A DNA stretch of 64,000 bases, from positions 3,906,001 to 3,970,000 of the forward strand of contig NZ_FNTQ01000001.1 in NCBI RefSeq assembly GCF_900105755.1, in the 5' to 3' direction. This document shows positions 35,792 through 44,597 of this stretch, piece after piece. A model generated the notes under the pieces. The model was not told the DNA's origin. It did not search any database and saw nothing but the letters and a program-made list of their open reading frames with translations. How positions within the stretch are numbered: the first letter of the stretch is position 1; each line of letters opens with the position of its first letter. The translations under genes and the position numbers were made by a program. The stretch is from Streptomyces sp. Ag109_O5-10 (GTDB lineage: Bacteria > Actinomycetota > Actinomycetes > Streptomycetales > Streptomycetaceae).

Positions 35792-37099
35792 TCACCCCCA
35801 CGCCCCGTGCGGCTGGTAGCCGTAGGCCATCAGGTCCTCCAGGCAGGCTATGGGTGCGTGTGGGACGATCCGGCCGTCGGGGGCCTCCGCGAACACCTCG
35901 CTGGACAGCACCCTGCCGTCCACGCCGTTGACCTCGCGGACGGAGGTGACCATGCGCTGGAGGCGGCCGCCGGTCTGGTAGTTGTTGCGCCGCTGGATGA
36001 AGACGACGAAGTTCACCGCGCCCGCGATCAGCATCTGGCTGGCCTCGATGGGCAGCCGCTCGGAGGCCTGGAGGGCGTAGGTCGAGATGCGGTTGAAGAC
36101 CTCGCTGGAGCTGTTGGCGTGGATCGTGGACAGCGACCCGTCGTTGCCCTGGGACATGGCGTTGAGCATGGTGACGATCTCGTCGCCGAGGACCTCGCCG
36201 ACGATGACCCGGGACGGGTTCATACGCAGTGACCGGCGGACCAGTTCGGCCATGGAAATGGCGCCCTGCCCCTCGGAGTTGGGCAGCCGCTCCTCGAACG
36301 CCACCACGTTGGGGTGCAGGTCGGGGAAGGTGTCGAGCCCGAGCTCCAGCGCGCGCTCGACCGTGATGAGCCGTTCGTGCGGCGGGATCTCGTTGGCGAG
36401 GGCCCGCAGCAGCGTCGTCTTGCCGGCGTTGGTCGCCCCCGCGATCATGATGTTCTTGCGGGCGCGGACCGCGCAGGCCATGAAGTGCGCCACCTCCGGC
36501 GTGAGCGTCCCGTTCCCCACCAGGTCGGAGATGAAGACCTTGCCCATGCGGGCGCGGCGGATGGAGAGCGCGGGCCGCCGGGTGACGTCCATGACGGCGG
36601 AGAGCCGGGACCCGTCGGGGAGCCGCAGGTCGAGCTGCGGGTTGGCGGAGTCGAAGGGCCGCGACGACAGACCGGAGTAGGCGCCGAGCACCTGGATCAG
36701 CTCGATGAGCTCCTCGTCGGTCTCCGCGACGGGATCCCCGACGGCCTCCCGCCCGTCGCTGAACCCGACGAAGACCTGGTCACACCCGTTGATGTCGATG
36801 TTCTCGACGTCCGGGTCGTCGAGCAGCGGCTGCAGCCGCCCCACGCCGAACAGCGCCGCGTGCACGGCGGCCGCGTACTGCTCCTCGGTCTCCGCGTCCA
36901 GCGGGGTGCGCCCGGCGTTGATCTCCGCGCGGGCGTACTCCTCCAGGATCTGGGCTATGACCGCGCGGGCGTACTGCCGTTCGTCCTCGGTGGACATCGG
37001 CGTGACGCCGGACGCCTGGTCCTGGCGGCGCTGCTCGGCGATCCGGTCGCCGGCGTCCTGCCGGAACCGCTTGACCAGCTGGTGGTCGACAGCGGTCAT
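35792..37099 (-). CDS. tadA: TadA/CpaF-family pilus assembly ATPase
   Basis: 435 residues, hexameric secretion ATPase. Walker A GATNAGKT at residues 221-228, the Asp/Glu box around TVERALELGL, Walker B-type RVIVGEVLGDE (about 298-307) and the His box STIHANSS (324-331). The N-terminal ~100 residues are the helical N-domain. It powers Flp pilus assembly from the cytoplasm. The ATG at 37099 overlaps the tadZ stop by 4 bases. Confidence 0.95.
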   Translation of the reverse strand: MTAVDHQLVKRFRQDAGDRIAEQRRQDQASGVTPMSTEDERQYARAVIAQILEEYARAEINAGRTPLDAETEEQYAAAVHAALFGVGRLQPLLDDPDVENIDINGCDQVFVGFSDGREAVGDPVAETDEELIELIQVLGAYSGLSSRPFDSANPQLDLRLPDGSRLSAVMDVTRRPALSIRRARMGKVFISDLVGNGTLTPEVAHFMACAVRARKNIMIAGATNAGKTTLLRALANEIPPHERLITVERALELGLDTFPDLHPNVVAFEERLPNSEGQGAISMAELVRRSLRMNPSRVIVGEVLGDEIVTMLNAMSQGNDGSLSTIHANSSSEVFNRISTYALQASERLPIEASQMLIAGAVNFVVFIQRRNNYQTGGRLQRMVTSVREVNGVDGRVLSSEVFAEAPDGRIVPHAPIACLEDLMAYGYQPHGAWG

Positions 37100-37935
37100 C
37101 GGCCGGCCCCCGCGTGGGGTGCCTGCGTCGGTACGGCCCAGGCGGCGCCGTACTGCTGGTGGAGGTCGGCGGTGACCTTGCGGGCCGAGCGGATGAGCAG
37201 GGACTTGTCGAGGCGCCCACGCTTGCGGCCGGCCAGCATGTCGGCACCGGCCGGGTCGTCGGCGATGGTGCCCACGACCCGGGCGCCGGTCTGGGCGTGC
37301 ACGAGCATGTCGTTGACCTGGTTGACCAGCTTGCCCGAGCTGGACGGGTCGGCGACCAGGACCACCCCGATCAGCGGGGTGGCGAGGGCGGCGGCGCCGC
37401 GCGGTCCGCCGTGCAGCTTCTGCGCGAGGGCGGCGGCCCGGTCCCGGACCCGGGCGAGCGCCTCGGGCTCGGTCCGCGAGACCAGCAGCACCAGGGCGGC
37501 GTGCGGGAACATCTCCACGGCCGGGGTGTCGCCGCTGATCCGTCCGCAGTCGGCGATGACGTCGGCCGGGGCGTTCGGGGAGTCGGCGAGGGCAGCGAAG
37601 GCGTGCCCGAGGGTGGGCCACAGCCCGGCGAGCCCGGCGGCGTGCTCGGCTATGCCGAGCCCGACCAGCACTTCGAGCCCACCGCTCAACGGCTGCACAT
37701 GGTCCCAGAGTTGATCCGGTACGAGCCCTCGGCGCGCCGTGGCGGCGATGGACAGCATGCCGGTGTTCGGGTTGAGCGGTCCGCCGTGCGCGGCGGCACT
37801 GCGGTAGACCAGGTCGCCGCCGGCCGGGTCGGCCTCGGCGAGCAGGACCCGGCGCGGCCAGACCGCGGCCAGCGCGACGGCCGCGGTGGTGACGCCGGGG
37901 GAACCCTTGTCGGCGGCGATTGCGATGAGCGCCAT
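37096..37935 (-). CDS. TadZ/CpaE-like ParA-type protein
   Basis: 279 residues. Deviant Walker A KGSPGVTT at residues 10-17 and a ParA/MinD-like fold (LLAEADPAGGDL, VIADCGRISGD). In Tad systems such proteins localise the pilus machine, often to a pole. The receiver-like N-domain of classical CpaE is absent. The ATG at 37935 gives MALIAIAADKG; the frame before it has no support. It lies 16 bp after the SAF gene. Confidence 0.88.
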   Translation of the reverse strand: MALIAIAADKGSPGVTTAAVALAAVWPRRVLLAEADPAGGDLVYRSAAAHGGPLNPNTGMLSIAATARRGLVPDQLWDHVQPLSGGLEVLVGLGIAEHAAGLAGLWPTLGHAFAALADSPNAPADVIADCGRISGDTPAVEMFPHAALVLLVSRTEPEALARVRDRAAALAQKLHGGPRGAAALATPLIGVVLVADPSSSGKLVNQVNDMLVHAQTGARVVGTIADDPAGADMLAGRKRGRLDKSLLIRSARKVTADLHQQYGAAWAVPTQAPHAGAGR

Positions 37936-37951
37936 GGGGTGGGGCCGCCTT

Positions 37952-38680
37952 CTAGTTGCCGTTACCGGGGACGAGGACGAGGGCGACCTCTCCGTTGGAC
38001 GCCGCGTCGGCAAGCTCCGCCGCCTTGTCGCTGTTGACGGTGAGCGTGATGGCGTAGTTGGTGCTGGCGGTGAAGTCCGAGCCGCTCTTGTCCTCCGGTA
38101 CGGCGCTGACCCTGGCGTCGCCCGTGATCAGCGAGTCGGTTCCGGAGGAGGACGAGCCACCGGAGGACGAACCACCCGAGGACGAGGAGCCGGTGACGCG
38201 GTAGGCCGCGACGGTGTCGCCGATCTCGATGCCGGACGGGTACTGCCCCTCCTTGAGGGCCAGGCCGACGGTGGACTTTCCGGCGGGAAGCTTGCTGCCG
38301 CTGCCGAACATCTCACCGACGGCGACGACCCCGGCCGGGATGGTGCTGACGGCCTTCAGCTTCTTCAGGCTCTCCAGCTGGGACCACCGGACGTAGTGGA
38401 TGCTGGAGTCGTCGGCGACCATCACGGAGGTCACGTCGCTTCCGGTCACGGACGAGCCGGCCGGAATCTCCTGCGTGATCTTTATGACCTCGATCCGCTT
38501 GCCCGCCTGCAGCACCAGCGTCGTCGCGCCCAGCGCGCCCAGCAGGATCAGCAGCACGGCGAGCGCGGCCAGGGCGGGCTTGCGCTCGCGCGGCGCGGTG
38601 GGAAGGCGGTCACCGACCGAAGGCTGAGCCGGACCGGCGGAACGACCGGCGCCCGCCCCCGTACGCTCTTGGATCTTCAC
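37952..38680 (-). CDS. CpaB/SAF-domain pilus assembly protein
   Basis: 242 residues. Cytoplasmic basic/Pro-rich N-terminus, one membrane helix (about 37-57), then a SAF domain (EIPAGSSVTGSDV ... AGVVAVGEMF). A Ser/Gly-rich low-complexity insertion (about residues 165-185) and a final beta-rich part follow. It corresponds in position to CpaB/RcpC of Tad systems. GTG start at 38680 with GGGGAG 9 nt upstream. It is the first gene of the Tad operon. Confidence 0.85.
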   Translation of the reverse strand: MKIQERTGAGAGRSAGPAQPSVGDRLPTAPRERKPALAALAVLLILLGALGATTLVLQAGKRIEVIKITQEIPAGSSVTGSDVTSVMVADDSSIHYVRWSQLESLKKLKAVSTIPAGVVAVGEMFGSGSKLPAGKSTVGLALKEGQYPSGIEIGDTVAAYRVTGSSSSGGSSSGGSSSSGTDSLITGDARVSAVPEDKSGSDFTASTNYAITLTVNSDKAAELADAASNGEVALVLVPGNGN

Positions 38681-38704
38681 GCAACCGCTCCCCGTTACAG
38701 CCAA

Positions 38705-38739
38705 GACAGTGTCTGTCAAGAACTCTGAAAACCTGTCAA
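38705..38739 (-). promoter_or_regulatory. Promoter/operator region of the Tad operon
   Basis: Two TTGACA hexamers on the minus strand (38734-38739 and 38712-38717) are close to the SAF gene. The second overlaps a palindrome GACAG-TGT-CTGTC (38705-38717). The -10 box is not clear; TAACGG, 16 bp after the second TTGACA, is the best candidate. Confidence 0.4.
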
Positions 38740-39182
38740 CGCTCGTCGCCCTGCCCACCGGCACAGCGATAGCGGACACTCCACACCAATCACCCCGAAC
38801 CGGCCAAATACTCGGCCGCGGGGTGAGTGTCAAGCGATCGCACCGTATCAGCCGCACATAAGCCCCTCAAGGCGCGACCGGACTCCTTGACCTCACCGAA
38901 ATCGTCGTTGCGATCTGCAACGGCGGTGACCTGTGCGGCGGTTGGGACTCTGGACACATCAAGGGACGCCGGAGTGTGCGCCGGTGAATCCACCGCACCC
39001 CGCTCGCGGCCGGTCCGGGCCCGGTGCCGTCACCGCGCGCCCATGAGGCCTGCACGAAGTGCTCACGGTGGCGGCCGGTTCCGGACGGCGGCCTGACTAG
39101 GATCACGGGATCACGGATCACCCGCCCGCACGACGGGTGTCGCCGTGAACGACCGTGACGACGACCGCGAGGATGGCAGACC
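38740..39182. other. Intergenic region between Tad operon and T7SS region
   Basis: About 440 bp with no convincing gene on either strand. A GATCACGG direct repeat (GATCACGG-GATCACGG, near 39101-39116) lies upstream of the next gene. Codon statistics do not favour any of the open frames here. Confidence 0.4.
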
Positions 39183-39854
39183 GTGACCGTGCCGCAGCGC
39201 CGCTCCTGGCAACCCCCGGTCGGCGAGAAGCTCGTGGCGCGCGCCCCCGTGTCGTTCGCGACCGGAGCGGCGGACCGGGTCAAGGGCCGACGCTGGTTCC
39301 GCGACCCGGAACGGCGGGACATACAGGGCGAGTTGGCGGGCTGGCCGACGGGCCCCGTCTACCGGCTCAGGTCGAGGACCGGCCTCGTGGTACGGACCGT
39401 CCTGGGCGTCACGTTCCTCCTGGGTGTGCTCGCCCTGGCCGTGGCCGCCGACGGCAACGTGCCCTCCGGCAGCGGTCCCGCCGGCTCCGGCTCGCTGGGC
39501 AGGAGCGAGGACCCGGAGAACGAGGAGACGGACTTCCCGGTGCTGTGGGCCGCCCCCGGCACCCTCGCCCGTACCCTCCCCTGGGAACTCGACCCGGCCC
39601 GCCGCCCCGACACCGACATCACGCACCTGGTCCTGACCGACCGCCGCCTGCTGGTCCTCGGCGGACTCCAGGACCCCAGGGACCCTTGGGAGGAGATCCT
39701 CTGGGAGACGGACCTGAGCATGGTCGCCACGGTCGAACGACGGCCGTTCAGCGTCGGCGGACGGGACTTCCGGATCACCTTCACGGACGGCTCCTGGTGC
39801 CGTCTGACGTCCCTGGAGGGCGAGTCCCTGCTCGGTCACCTGACGGCGCCCTGA
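39183..39854 (+). CDS. Single-pass membrane protein with PH-like C-terminal domain, T7SS-linked
   Basis: 223 residues. A basic N-terminal region is followed by one hydrophobic helix (about 69-88), a Gly/Ser linker, and a domain resembling bacterial PH-like folds (THLVLTDRRLLVLGG ... FRITFTDGSWCRLTSL). The end (F-x-DGSW-x-x-LT ... S-x-L-x-x-x-L) is shared with the protein at 53938, so the two are paralogs bracketing the cargo cassettes. GTG start at 39183; function unknown. It converges with cassette A. Confidence 0.7.
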   Translation: MTVPQRRSWQPPVGEKLVARAPVSFATGAADRVKGRRWFRDPERRDIQGELAGWPTGPVYRLRSRTGLVVRTVLGVTFLLGVLALAVAADGNVPSGSGPAGSGSLGRSEDPENEETDFPVLWAAPGTLARTLPWELDPARRPDTDITHLVLTDRRLLVLGGLQDPRDPWEEILWETDLSMVATVERRPFSVGGRDFRITFTDGSWCRLTSLEGESLLGHLTAP

Positions 39855-39863
39855 CCGCTCCCG

Positions 39864-40463
39864 CTAGGCCGTGACCCGTACGGTCCGCGCCAGTTCGTCG
39901 GTCAGCTCGCACAGGGCGTCCGTGTGGGCCTGCGCCTGCCAGGACGTCAGCAGTACCAGTCCCCACGTCTCGTCGGCCCTGATGCCGTACGCGCACGTCT
40001 CCAGCACCGTCCCCAGCCCGTCCCGGCCGACGTCCCGGACATACGCGTGCCGGACACGCACCGCGGGCCCGGCGGGCAGGGTACGCAGCTCGGCCTCGGG
40101 CGGCCGGTAGGACTCGGCGGTGGGGGCGGCGAGGTAGCGCCGCAGGAGCTCGACGCTCAGTACCGGGTACGTGTCGTCGGCGACCAGCGCCGACAACTCG
40201 ATCCGCGCGAGCTCCCCGAGCCGCGGCTCCGGCACGTAGGACAACGCGGTGACCGGCCCGCGCTCCCGCGAATCGGCCGCGGCCTCGCGCAGTTCGGCGG
40301 CGAGGGCGGTACGGAGCTTCGGGTCGGGGGTGTCGGTTCCGACACGGCGCGCGGCCGCCTCCGCCGCCCATGCGTGCAGGTCGACTCCTGCCACCCGCAC
40401 CGGCAGGGACACGGCGTCCTCGGGCACCTTCATACGCACCGTGGACGCGGCGAACTCGGGCAT
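39864..40463 (-). CDS. ESX-associated-type protein, cassette A (first)
   Basis: 199 residues, soluble, no signal peptide. It resembles the small proteins found next to actinobacterial T7SS genes: opening beta-rich part (STVRMKVPEDAVSLPV), middle helix with many Ala/Arg/Glu, and a closing AYGIRADETWGLVLLTSWQA ... LCELTDELARTVRV. I know no biochemical role. The ATG at 40463 forms TGATG with the previous stop; an ATG four codons upstream is an alternative. Confidence 0.7.
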   Translation of the reverse strand: MPEFAASTVRMKVPEDAVSLPVRVAGVDLHAWAAEAAARRVGTDTPDPKLRTALAAELREAAADSRERGPVTALSYVPEPRLGELARIELSALVADDTYPVLSVELLRRYLAAPTAESYRPPEAELRTLPAGPAVRVRHAYVRDVGRDGLGTVLETCAYGIRADETWGLVLLTSWQAQAHTDALCELTDELARTVRVTA

Positions 40464-41074
40464 CAGGCCATCCATTGCAGAGTGCGGGCAACGGCGTCGA
40501 AGAGGCCGACCAAGGCGTCCGCCAGCGGCTCCATCGGCGTCGAGAAGGAGAGCAGCAGCCGCTGGTCGCTGTTCGGGACGGCGAGGTAGACGTCCAGGTG
40601 CGTGACAGCGAGTCTGTTGCCGTCGGGGTCGTCGGCGGCGGGCCGGCGGAGGTAGCGGTGGCGTACGGCGGGGCCGGCGGGGAGGTCGACGAGGGTGACC
40701 TGCTCGGCGGTCGCGCGCAGGGCGAGGGAGCGGGCGATGTCCCCCAGGTCGCCGACCTCGGTGCCGGGGGCGGGCCGCAGCAGGGTGACGACCAGGCCGG
40801 CGGAGACCGGGACCTGGCCGAGGAGCTGGTTCACGACGTACATCTCGACACCGCCGTTGGCGTGCGCCGCCTCGGCCTGCTCCCGCATCCGCTCCGCGAG
40901 CGCGGCCTCGAGCTGCGGACCGGCCTTCGTGCGCCGTAGGCCGCGCTTGACCACCTTGTCGATGCGGTGCGCCCACCTCTCGGGATCCAGCACGATCCGC
41001 TCCCAGCCCTCGGGAACGGCGAGGCGGTAGTCGGAGGGGGGTGCCGTGGCCGTACCAGGCGCCCCGGCGCTCAT
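40463..41074 (-). CDS. ESX-associated-type protein, cassette A (second)
   Basis: 203 residues, soluble. The N-terminal motif DYRLAVPEGWERIVLDPERW and the C-terminal motif (LSFSTPMEPLADALVGLFDAVARTLQW, quoted in part) are shared with the protein at 50438 (DYRLLVPRDWFRIDLTQERW ... ESLRWIL). They are therefore paralogs in different cassettes. The ATG at 41074 overlaps the preceding stop by 4 bases. Function unknown; a chaperone or adaptor role for the large cargo is speculative. Confidence 0.72.
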   Translation of the reverse strand: MSAGAPGTATAPPSDYRLAVPEGWERIVLDPERWAHRIDKVVKRGLRRTKAGPQLEAALAERMREQAEAAHANGGVEMYVVNQLLGQVPVSAGLVVTLLRPAPGTEVGDLGDIARSLALRATAEQVTLVDLPAGPAVRHRYLRRPAADDPDGNRLAVTHLDVYLAVPNSDQRLLLSFSTPMEPLADALVGLFDAVARTLQWMA

Positions 41075-41883
41075 ATCGCCGTCCCTGTCGCCCGGTCGTA
41101 CCGCTTCCGCCGTCCGGTGAACACGACCGTCATCGGTGCCAGCACGAGCACCACGGCGGCGCCCAGGCACAGGTATCCCTCAAGGACACCACCGATCTCG
41201 GACTTGCTGCCGAGGGAGGGCTGGTAGTGACCGGCCGGGTCGACGACGGCTGTCGTCGTCTGCCCGACGCGGTCGGCGCAGTTCTCCTTGTTCTCGACCA
41301 CCTCGTGGACGGACCCGTCCCGCAGCCGGACCCTGCAGTACGTCTCACGGGTCCCGTGTGTCCACTGATGGGTCGGCGTGGCGAAGGTGACCGTCTGCTC
41401 CGCCCCGCGCAGCTGCAGATACCAGGCGTTGGCGAAGTACGAGCCGACCAGGACCAGCACGAGATAGGCGGCCGCGGTGACATACCGGGCGACGGGGGCC
41501 CCTCGGGTGTCACGGGTCTTGAAGGCCACCCAGATGACCAGCAGCCCGAGCACCAGGCCGACGAACGCCGACGCCTTGCCGATGAACAGGCTGGAGAGCA
41601 GGGAGACGAGGACCGATACGACGGCCACCAGGAGCAGCCGGGCCCACGGCCATACCGGCGTTGCCCCGCCGTACCCGGTCCACCCGGCCCGCGTCGGCCG
41701 AGGATCGGCGGTGGCCTCGGAGAACTCGGCGAGGATGGTGCGTACTCGCCGCATGCCGTCCGGGCCGGCCGCGATCCGGCGCAGCTCCGGCAGCCCCAGG
41801 CCCACTTCTTCCAGGGACCGCTGCCATTTCTCCGGCAGTTCCGCGAACAGCTCGTCGACGGACCGCTCGTCCTTGCTCGCCAC
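41071..41883 (-). CDS. Membrane protein of cassette A
   Basis: 270 residues. A cytoplasmic helical N-terminal region is followed by four hydrophobic segments (about 83-100, 104-120, 133-150 and 235-258) with a cysteine-containing loop between the third and fourth (YCRVRL, ENCADRV). It may expose a loop of about 80 residues outside the membrane. It lies 46 bp downstream of the large cargo gene. Unrecognised family. Confidence 0.7.
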   Translation of the reverse strand: MASKDERSVDELFAELPEKWQRSLEEVGLGLPELRRIAAGPDGMRRVRTILAEFSEATADPRPTRAGWTGYGGATPVWPWARLLLVAVVSVLVSLLSSLFIGKASAFVGLVLGLLVIWVAFKTRDTRGAPVARYVTAAAYLVLVLVGSYFANAWYLQLRGAEQTVTFATPTHQWTHGTRETYCRVRLRDGSVHEVVENKENCADRVGQTTTAVVDPAGHYQPSLGSKSEIGGVLEGYLCLGAAVVLVLAPMTVVFTGRRKRYDRATGTAI

Positions 41884-41929
41884 GTGTTCCTTGCTCTTTC
41901 CGCTCTGGGATTCCGGACAGCCGACCGGG

Positions 41930-43336
41930 TCAGCCGCTGGTGCTCCAGTGCCAGTTGTAGAACGGTGTTCCGCCGGCCCCGATGCCCGGAATCTCCTTCG
42001 CCCCCTGGAGGAAGTTCGGCCCGGTGAACCACGGCTCGTCGGAGTGCGTGTGTGCCAGGTTCGACCAGCCGGCCAGGAGGGGCAGCACCTGGCTGCCGTA
42101 GTACAAGGCCTTGGCCTGGCCCGCCATGCTCTTGAACGAGGAGTCCGCGATCTCCGACAGCTTGGGCGCCGATTCCGCGAAGGCCTTGGCCGCCCGGTGC
42201 ACTGCTGGGGCGTCGCGGATGTCGGTCACGTACGCCTTGAGGTTCAGCGACTCCTTGACCACCGAGCGCATCCGCGGCAGGAGTTTCGTGGGCCCCTCGG
42301 ACAGCGCCTTGCCGATCTCGCCGGGCTTGACCCCGTTGAGCGTCTCGGCGAGTTCGCGGGCCGCCGTCGGATTCAGCCCGATCTCCCGGGCCAATTGGAG
42401 GTCCTTGACCGCGGAGGCGCCACGGGCGGCCATCGCCGCCTCCTTGGCCGTCGTCCCGAGGACCCGCCCGGCGCCGAAGGACAGCACACCGATGACGTCG
42501 ATGGCGACGTCCAGCCAGGTGCCCTTGCCGTCCAGCGCCGAAATGGTGTCGCAGATCAGGGCGACGACCGAGGCGATGAGCGCCAGCGCGCCGAGGACCT
42601 CACCGAGGATCGGCACCCAGCTGAGGGCAAGGGCCAACACCCCCAGAACGGCCGCGGCCACCCCCGCCCAGTGCCCGACGTCGGCGACCCAGTCCTTCCA
42701 GTTGTCCCACCAGTGGTGCTTGGGATCCTTCAGCCCGTCGTGGTCGATGGCGTCCCGTATCGCCTTGGCCGCGTACCCAGCCTGTGTGTCCCGGTATTTG
42801 AGCGCGGCCCGGAGCTCCCGCTTCGCGGCGTCGAGGTCCCCGTCCGAGGCCTCCTTCTGCCGCTTCAGCTTCTGCTTGTCCGGGTGGTTGTCGTCGGCGG
42901 ACGGATGCTGATCGATCTGCTTCTGGTAGTTGCTGCTGTCGGCATCGGCAGCAGCGGCCTTCTTCAGCGCGGAACGCACGCGATTCTGCGCGTGGTTGAG
43001 CGCGGTGGCCCAGTTCTCCCGCACGCCGTCGGCGATGGGCTCGTAGGGCACGGAGGAACCGAGCGCCGCCCCCGCCGCCGCGTACCGCTGATGCGACTGG
43101 CTCAGCAGCTTGACGGTCTCGCCGGTCTTCGTCGCGAACGCCCTTCCGGCGTCCGAATCCCACCCGTTCCCGTCGACCAGGTTGTTCAGCTTGGCGGCCT
43201 GCTCCTCGATCAGCCGGGCCGTGTCGGAGATCCGCTTCCCGAGCCGGGCCACCTCGTACGGATCCCCCGGCGTGAACTCCCTGTCGTCGTAGCGGGCCGT
43301 CTGCCAGTCGACTCCGGAGAAGTCGTGATCGCTCAC
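41930..43336 (-). CDS. Large WXG-headed putative T7SS cargo, cassette A
   Basis: 468 residues. The N-terminal ~120 residues resemble a T7SS signal/WXG-like domain: DPYEVARLGKRISDTARLIEEQA then GWDSDAGRAF, shared almost word for word with the cassette C cargo. A charged coiled coil follows (about 105-185), then a hydrophobic block of about 40 residues (about 222-262) that could insert into a membrane. A helical C-terminal region ends with TPFYNWHWSTSG. No nuclease, ADP-ribosyltransferase or peptidase motif is visible. Stop and start overlap the WXG100-like gene by 4 bases. Confidence 0.78.
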   Translation of the reverse strand: MSDHDFSGVDWQTARYDDREFTPGDPYEVARLGKRISDTARLIEEQAAKLNNLVDGNGWDSDAGRAFATKTGETVKLLSQSHQRYAAAGAALGSSVPYEPIADGVRENWATALNHAQNRVRSALKKAAAADADSSNYQKQIDQHPSADDNHPDKQKLKRQKEASDGDLDAAKRELRAALKYRDTQAGYAAKAIRDAIDHDGLKDPKHHWWDNWKDWVADVGHWAGVAAAVLGVLALALSWVPILGEVLGALALIASVVALICDTISALDGKGTWLDVAIDVIGVLSFGAGRVLGTTAKEAAMAARGASAVKDLQLAREIGLNPTAARELAETLNGVKPGEIGKALSEGPTKLLPRMRSVVKESLNLKAYVTDIRDAPAVHRAAKAFAESAPKLSEIADSSFKSMAGQAKALYYGSQVLPLLAGWSNLAHTHSDEPWFTGPNFLQGAKEIPGIGAGGTPFYNWHWSTSG

Positions 43337-43635
43337 TTGTCCCCCGGCTGAGCCTTGACCAGCGCGTCGGCGAGGTGCTGGTCGACCCCGTCGTAGGCCT
43401 TCGCCGCCTCACCCGCGGTCTTCCCGAGGAACTCCAGCCCGTCGCAGAGCTGTTTCCGCTTCTTCTTCCAGTCGTCCGCGAAGTCGCCGAGGGCGTCGGC
43501 CACCTCTCCGGACCCGATCTCGGAGCCGTACGAGTCGACGAGATCCTTCGCATGTTCAAAGTTGGACTTCAACTTCGCGACAGACCTGCTGATCTCCCGC
43601 AGCTCTGTCGTGGACACCTTGACGTGGTCCGCCAC
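43333..43635 (-). CDS. WXG100-like small protein, cassette A
   Basis: 100 residues, two predicted helices, no signal peptide. The W-containing turn is FADDWKKKRKQL, and the C-terminal export-type motif Y-x-x-x-D is present (AYDGVDQHLADAL). It is probably a secretion partner or chaperone of the large protein encoded directly downstream. GTG start at 43635 with a G-rich Shine-Dalgarno; the frame upstream is non-coding. Confidence 0.78.
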   Translation of the reverse strand: MADHVKVSTTELREISRSVAKLKSNFEHAKDLVDSYGSEIGSGEVADALGDFADDWKKKRKQLCDGLEFLGKTAGEAAKAYDGVDQHLADALVKAQPGDK

Positions 43636-43828
43636 TACTACCCCCGTGAACACCTGCCCTACCGGCCACCCCGCGAGACGCAGAGGACCACGGTCACTGT
43701 GTGTCGAGCGTTTCGGGGCTACAACCAACGGACCGCAAAGGGAGCTCAAAGGAGGGCTCCACCGCCCGGCGGACCGCAGCGCCTCCACCCTACGTTTACA
43801 TGCCCCTCCCAACCGTCCCTGCCAGAAC

Positions 43829-43907
43829 GTTCGCGGTGGCGAAACCTCGTACCCCACCGATAGCGTGCACCCTCTTGACGATCTTCATTCGCACGGGGGA
43901 TTCCACA
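43829..43907 (+). promoter_or_regulatory. Promoter/leader of lipoprotein A (duplicated at 48229)
   Basis: The 79 bp before this GTG are highly similar to the 78 bp before the lipoprotein gene at 48307. Shared blocks include GTTCGCG, TGGCGAAACC, CCGATAGCGT, CTTCATTC and CCACAGTG. CGATAGCGT is a plausible -10 region and TGGCGAAACC a plausible -35 or activator site. Confidence 0.5.
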
Positions 43908-44564
43908 GTGGAGCGCCACACGTTGCCCACCATCGCAGCCACCGCGGCCCTGCTGCTGACGGCATGCGGCGCGAGCGAGGGCGGAGACGACGGGCCCGGG
44001 AACGACGCCAAGTCCACGGCCTCCGGCCAGGCACACTCACACACCCCCTCCCCATCCGCCTCCTCAGCGCATGGGAACGCGCCGGTCTTCGCGTTTCCCT
44101 CGGACGTCAACACGCTCGTACAGCGGGACCCGACCGGGAACCCCACGAAGGACACCGTCCTGCGGGACGTCGCATACTCGGCCCAGGCCCGCCTCGAAGC
44201 CTTCGCCAACGGCGACGGCCGGACGGCCAACATGAACCGCTACTTCGCCGCGCAGGCCCTCACGTACTGGACTCAGCGAGTCGCGAAGGTCCGGAAGGAC
44301 GGTCTCACCGTCACCGGCCACTACCGCTTCTTCAACTTCGCGGTCACTGACGTGGCGAACGCGAGGACCGCCGCCGCCCGCTACTGCGAGGACCAGACAA
44401 CGGCGTACAGCAAGCAGATAAAGACCGGCAAGATCCTGCGCACCAAGCCCAGCGCCAACGACTTCATCCTCATCACCCTCCAGGCCGCGAAGGACTCCCG
44501 CGGCGACTGGCAGGTCACACAGCAGAACTGGAAGAAGGGGGACCCGACGTGCGTACGGGGATGA
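43908..44564 (+). CDS. Lipoprotein A, T7SS-region paralog
   Basis: 218 residues. Lipoprotein signal peptide with lipobox LLTAC (Cys20), then a Ser/Thr/Gly/His linker and a folded domain from about residue 60. Shared with the lipoprotein at 48307: DG-L/Y-x-x-TG near the middle and YCEDQ towards the end, plus a cysteine near the C-terminus. Anchored to the outer face of the membrane. GTG start at 43908 with GGGGGA upstream. Divergent from cassette A. Function unknown. Confidence 0.82.
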   Translation: MERHTLPTIAATAALLLTACGASEGGDDGPGNDAKSTASGQAHSHTPSPSASSAHGNAPVFAFPSDVNTLVQRDPTGNPTKDTVLRDVAYSAQARLEAFANGDGRTANMNRYFAAQALTYWTQRVAKVRKDGLTVTGHYRFFNFAVTDVANARTAAARYCEDQTTAYSKQIKTGKILRTKPSANDFILITLQAAKDSRGDWQVTQQNWKKGDPTCVRG

Positions 44565-44597
44565 AGGCCGTGTGGCCTCCCTCCGAGCCCCGGGTCG

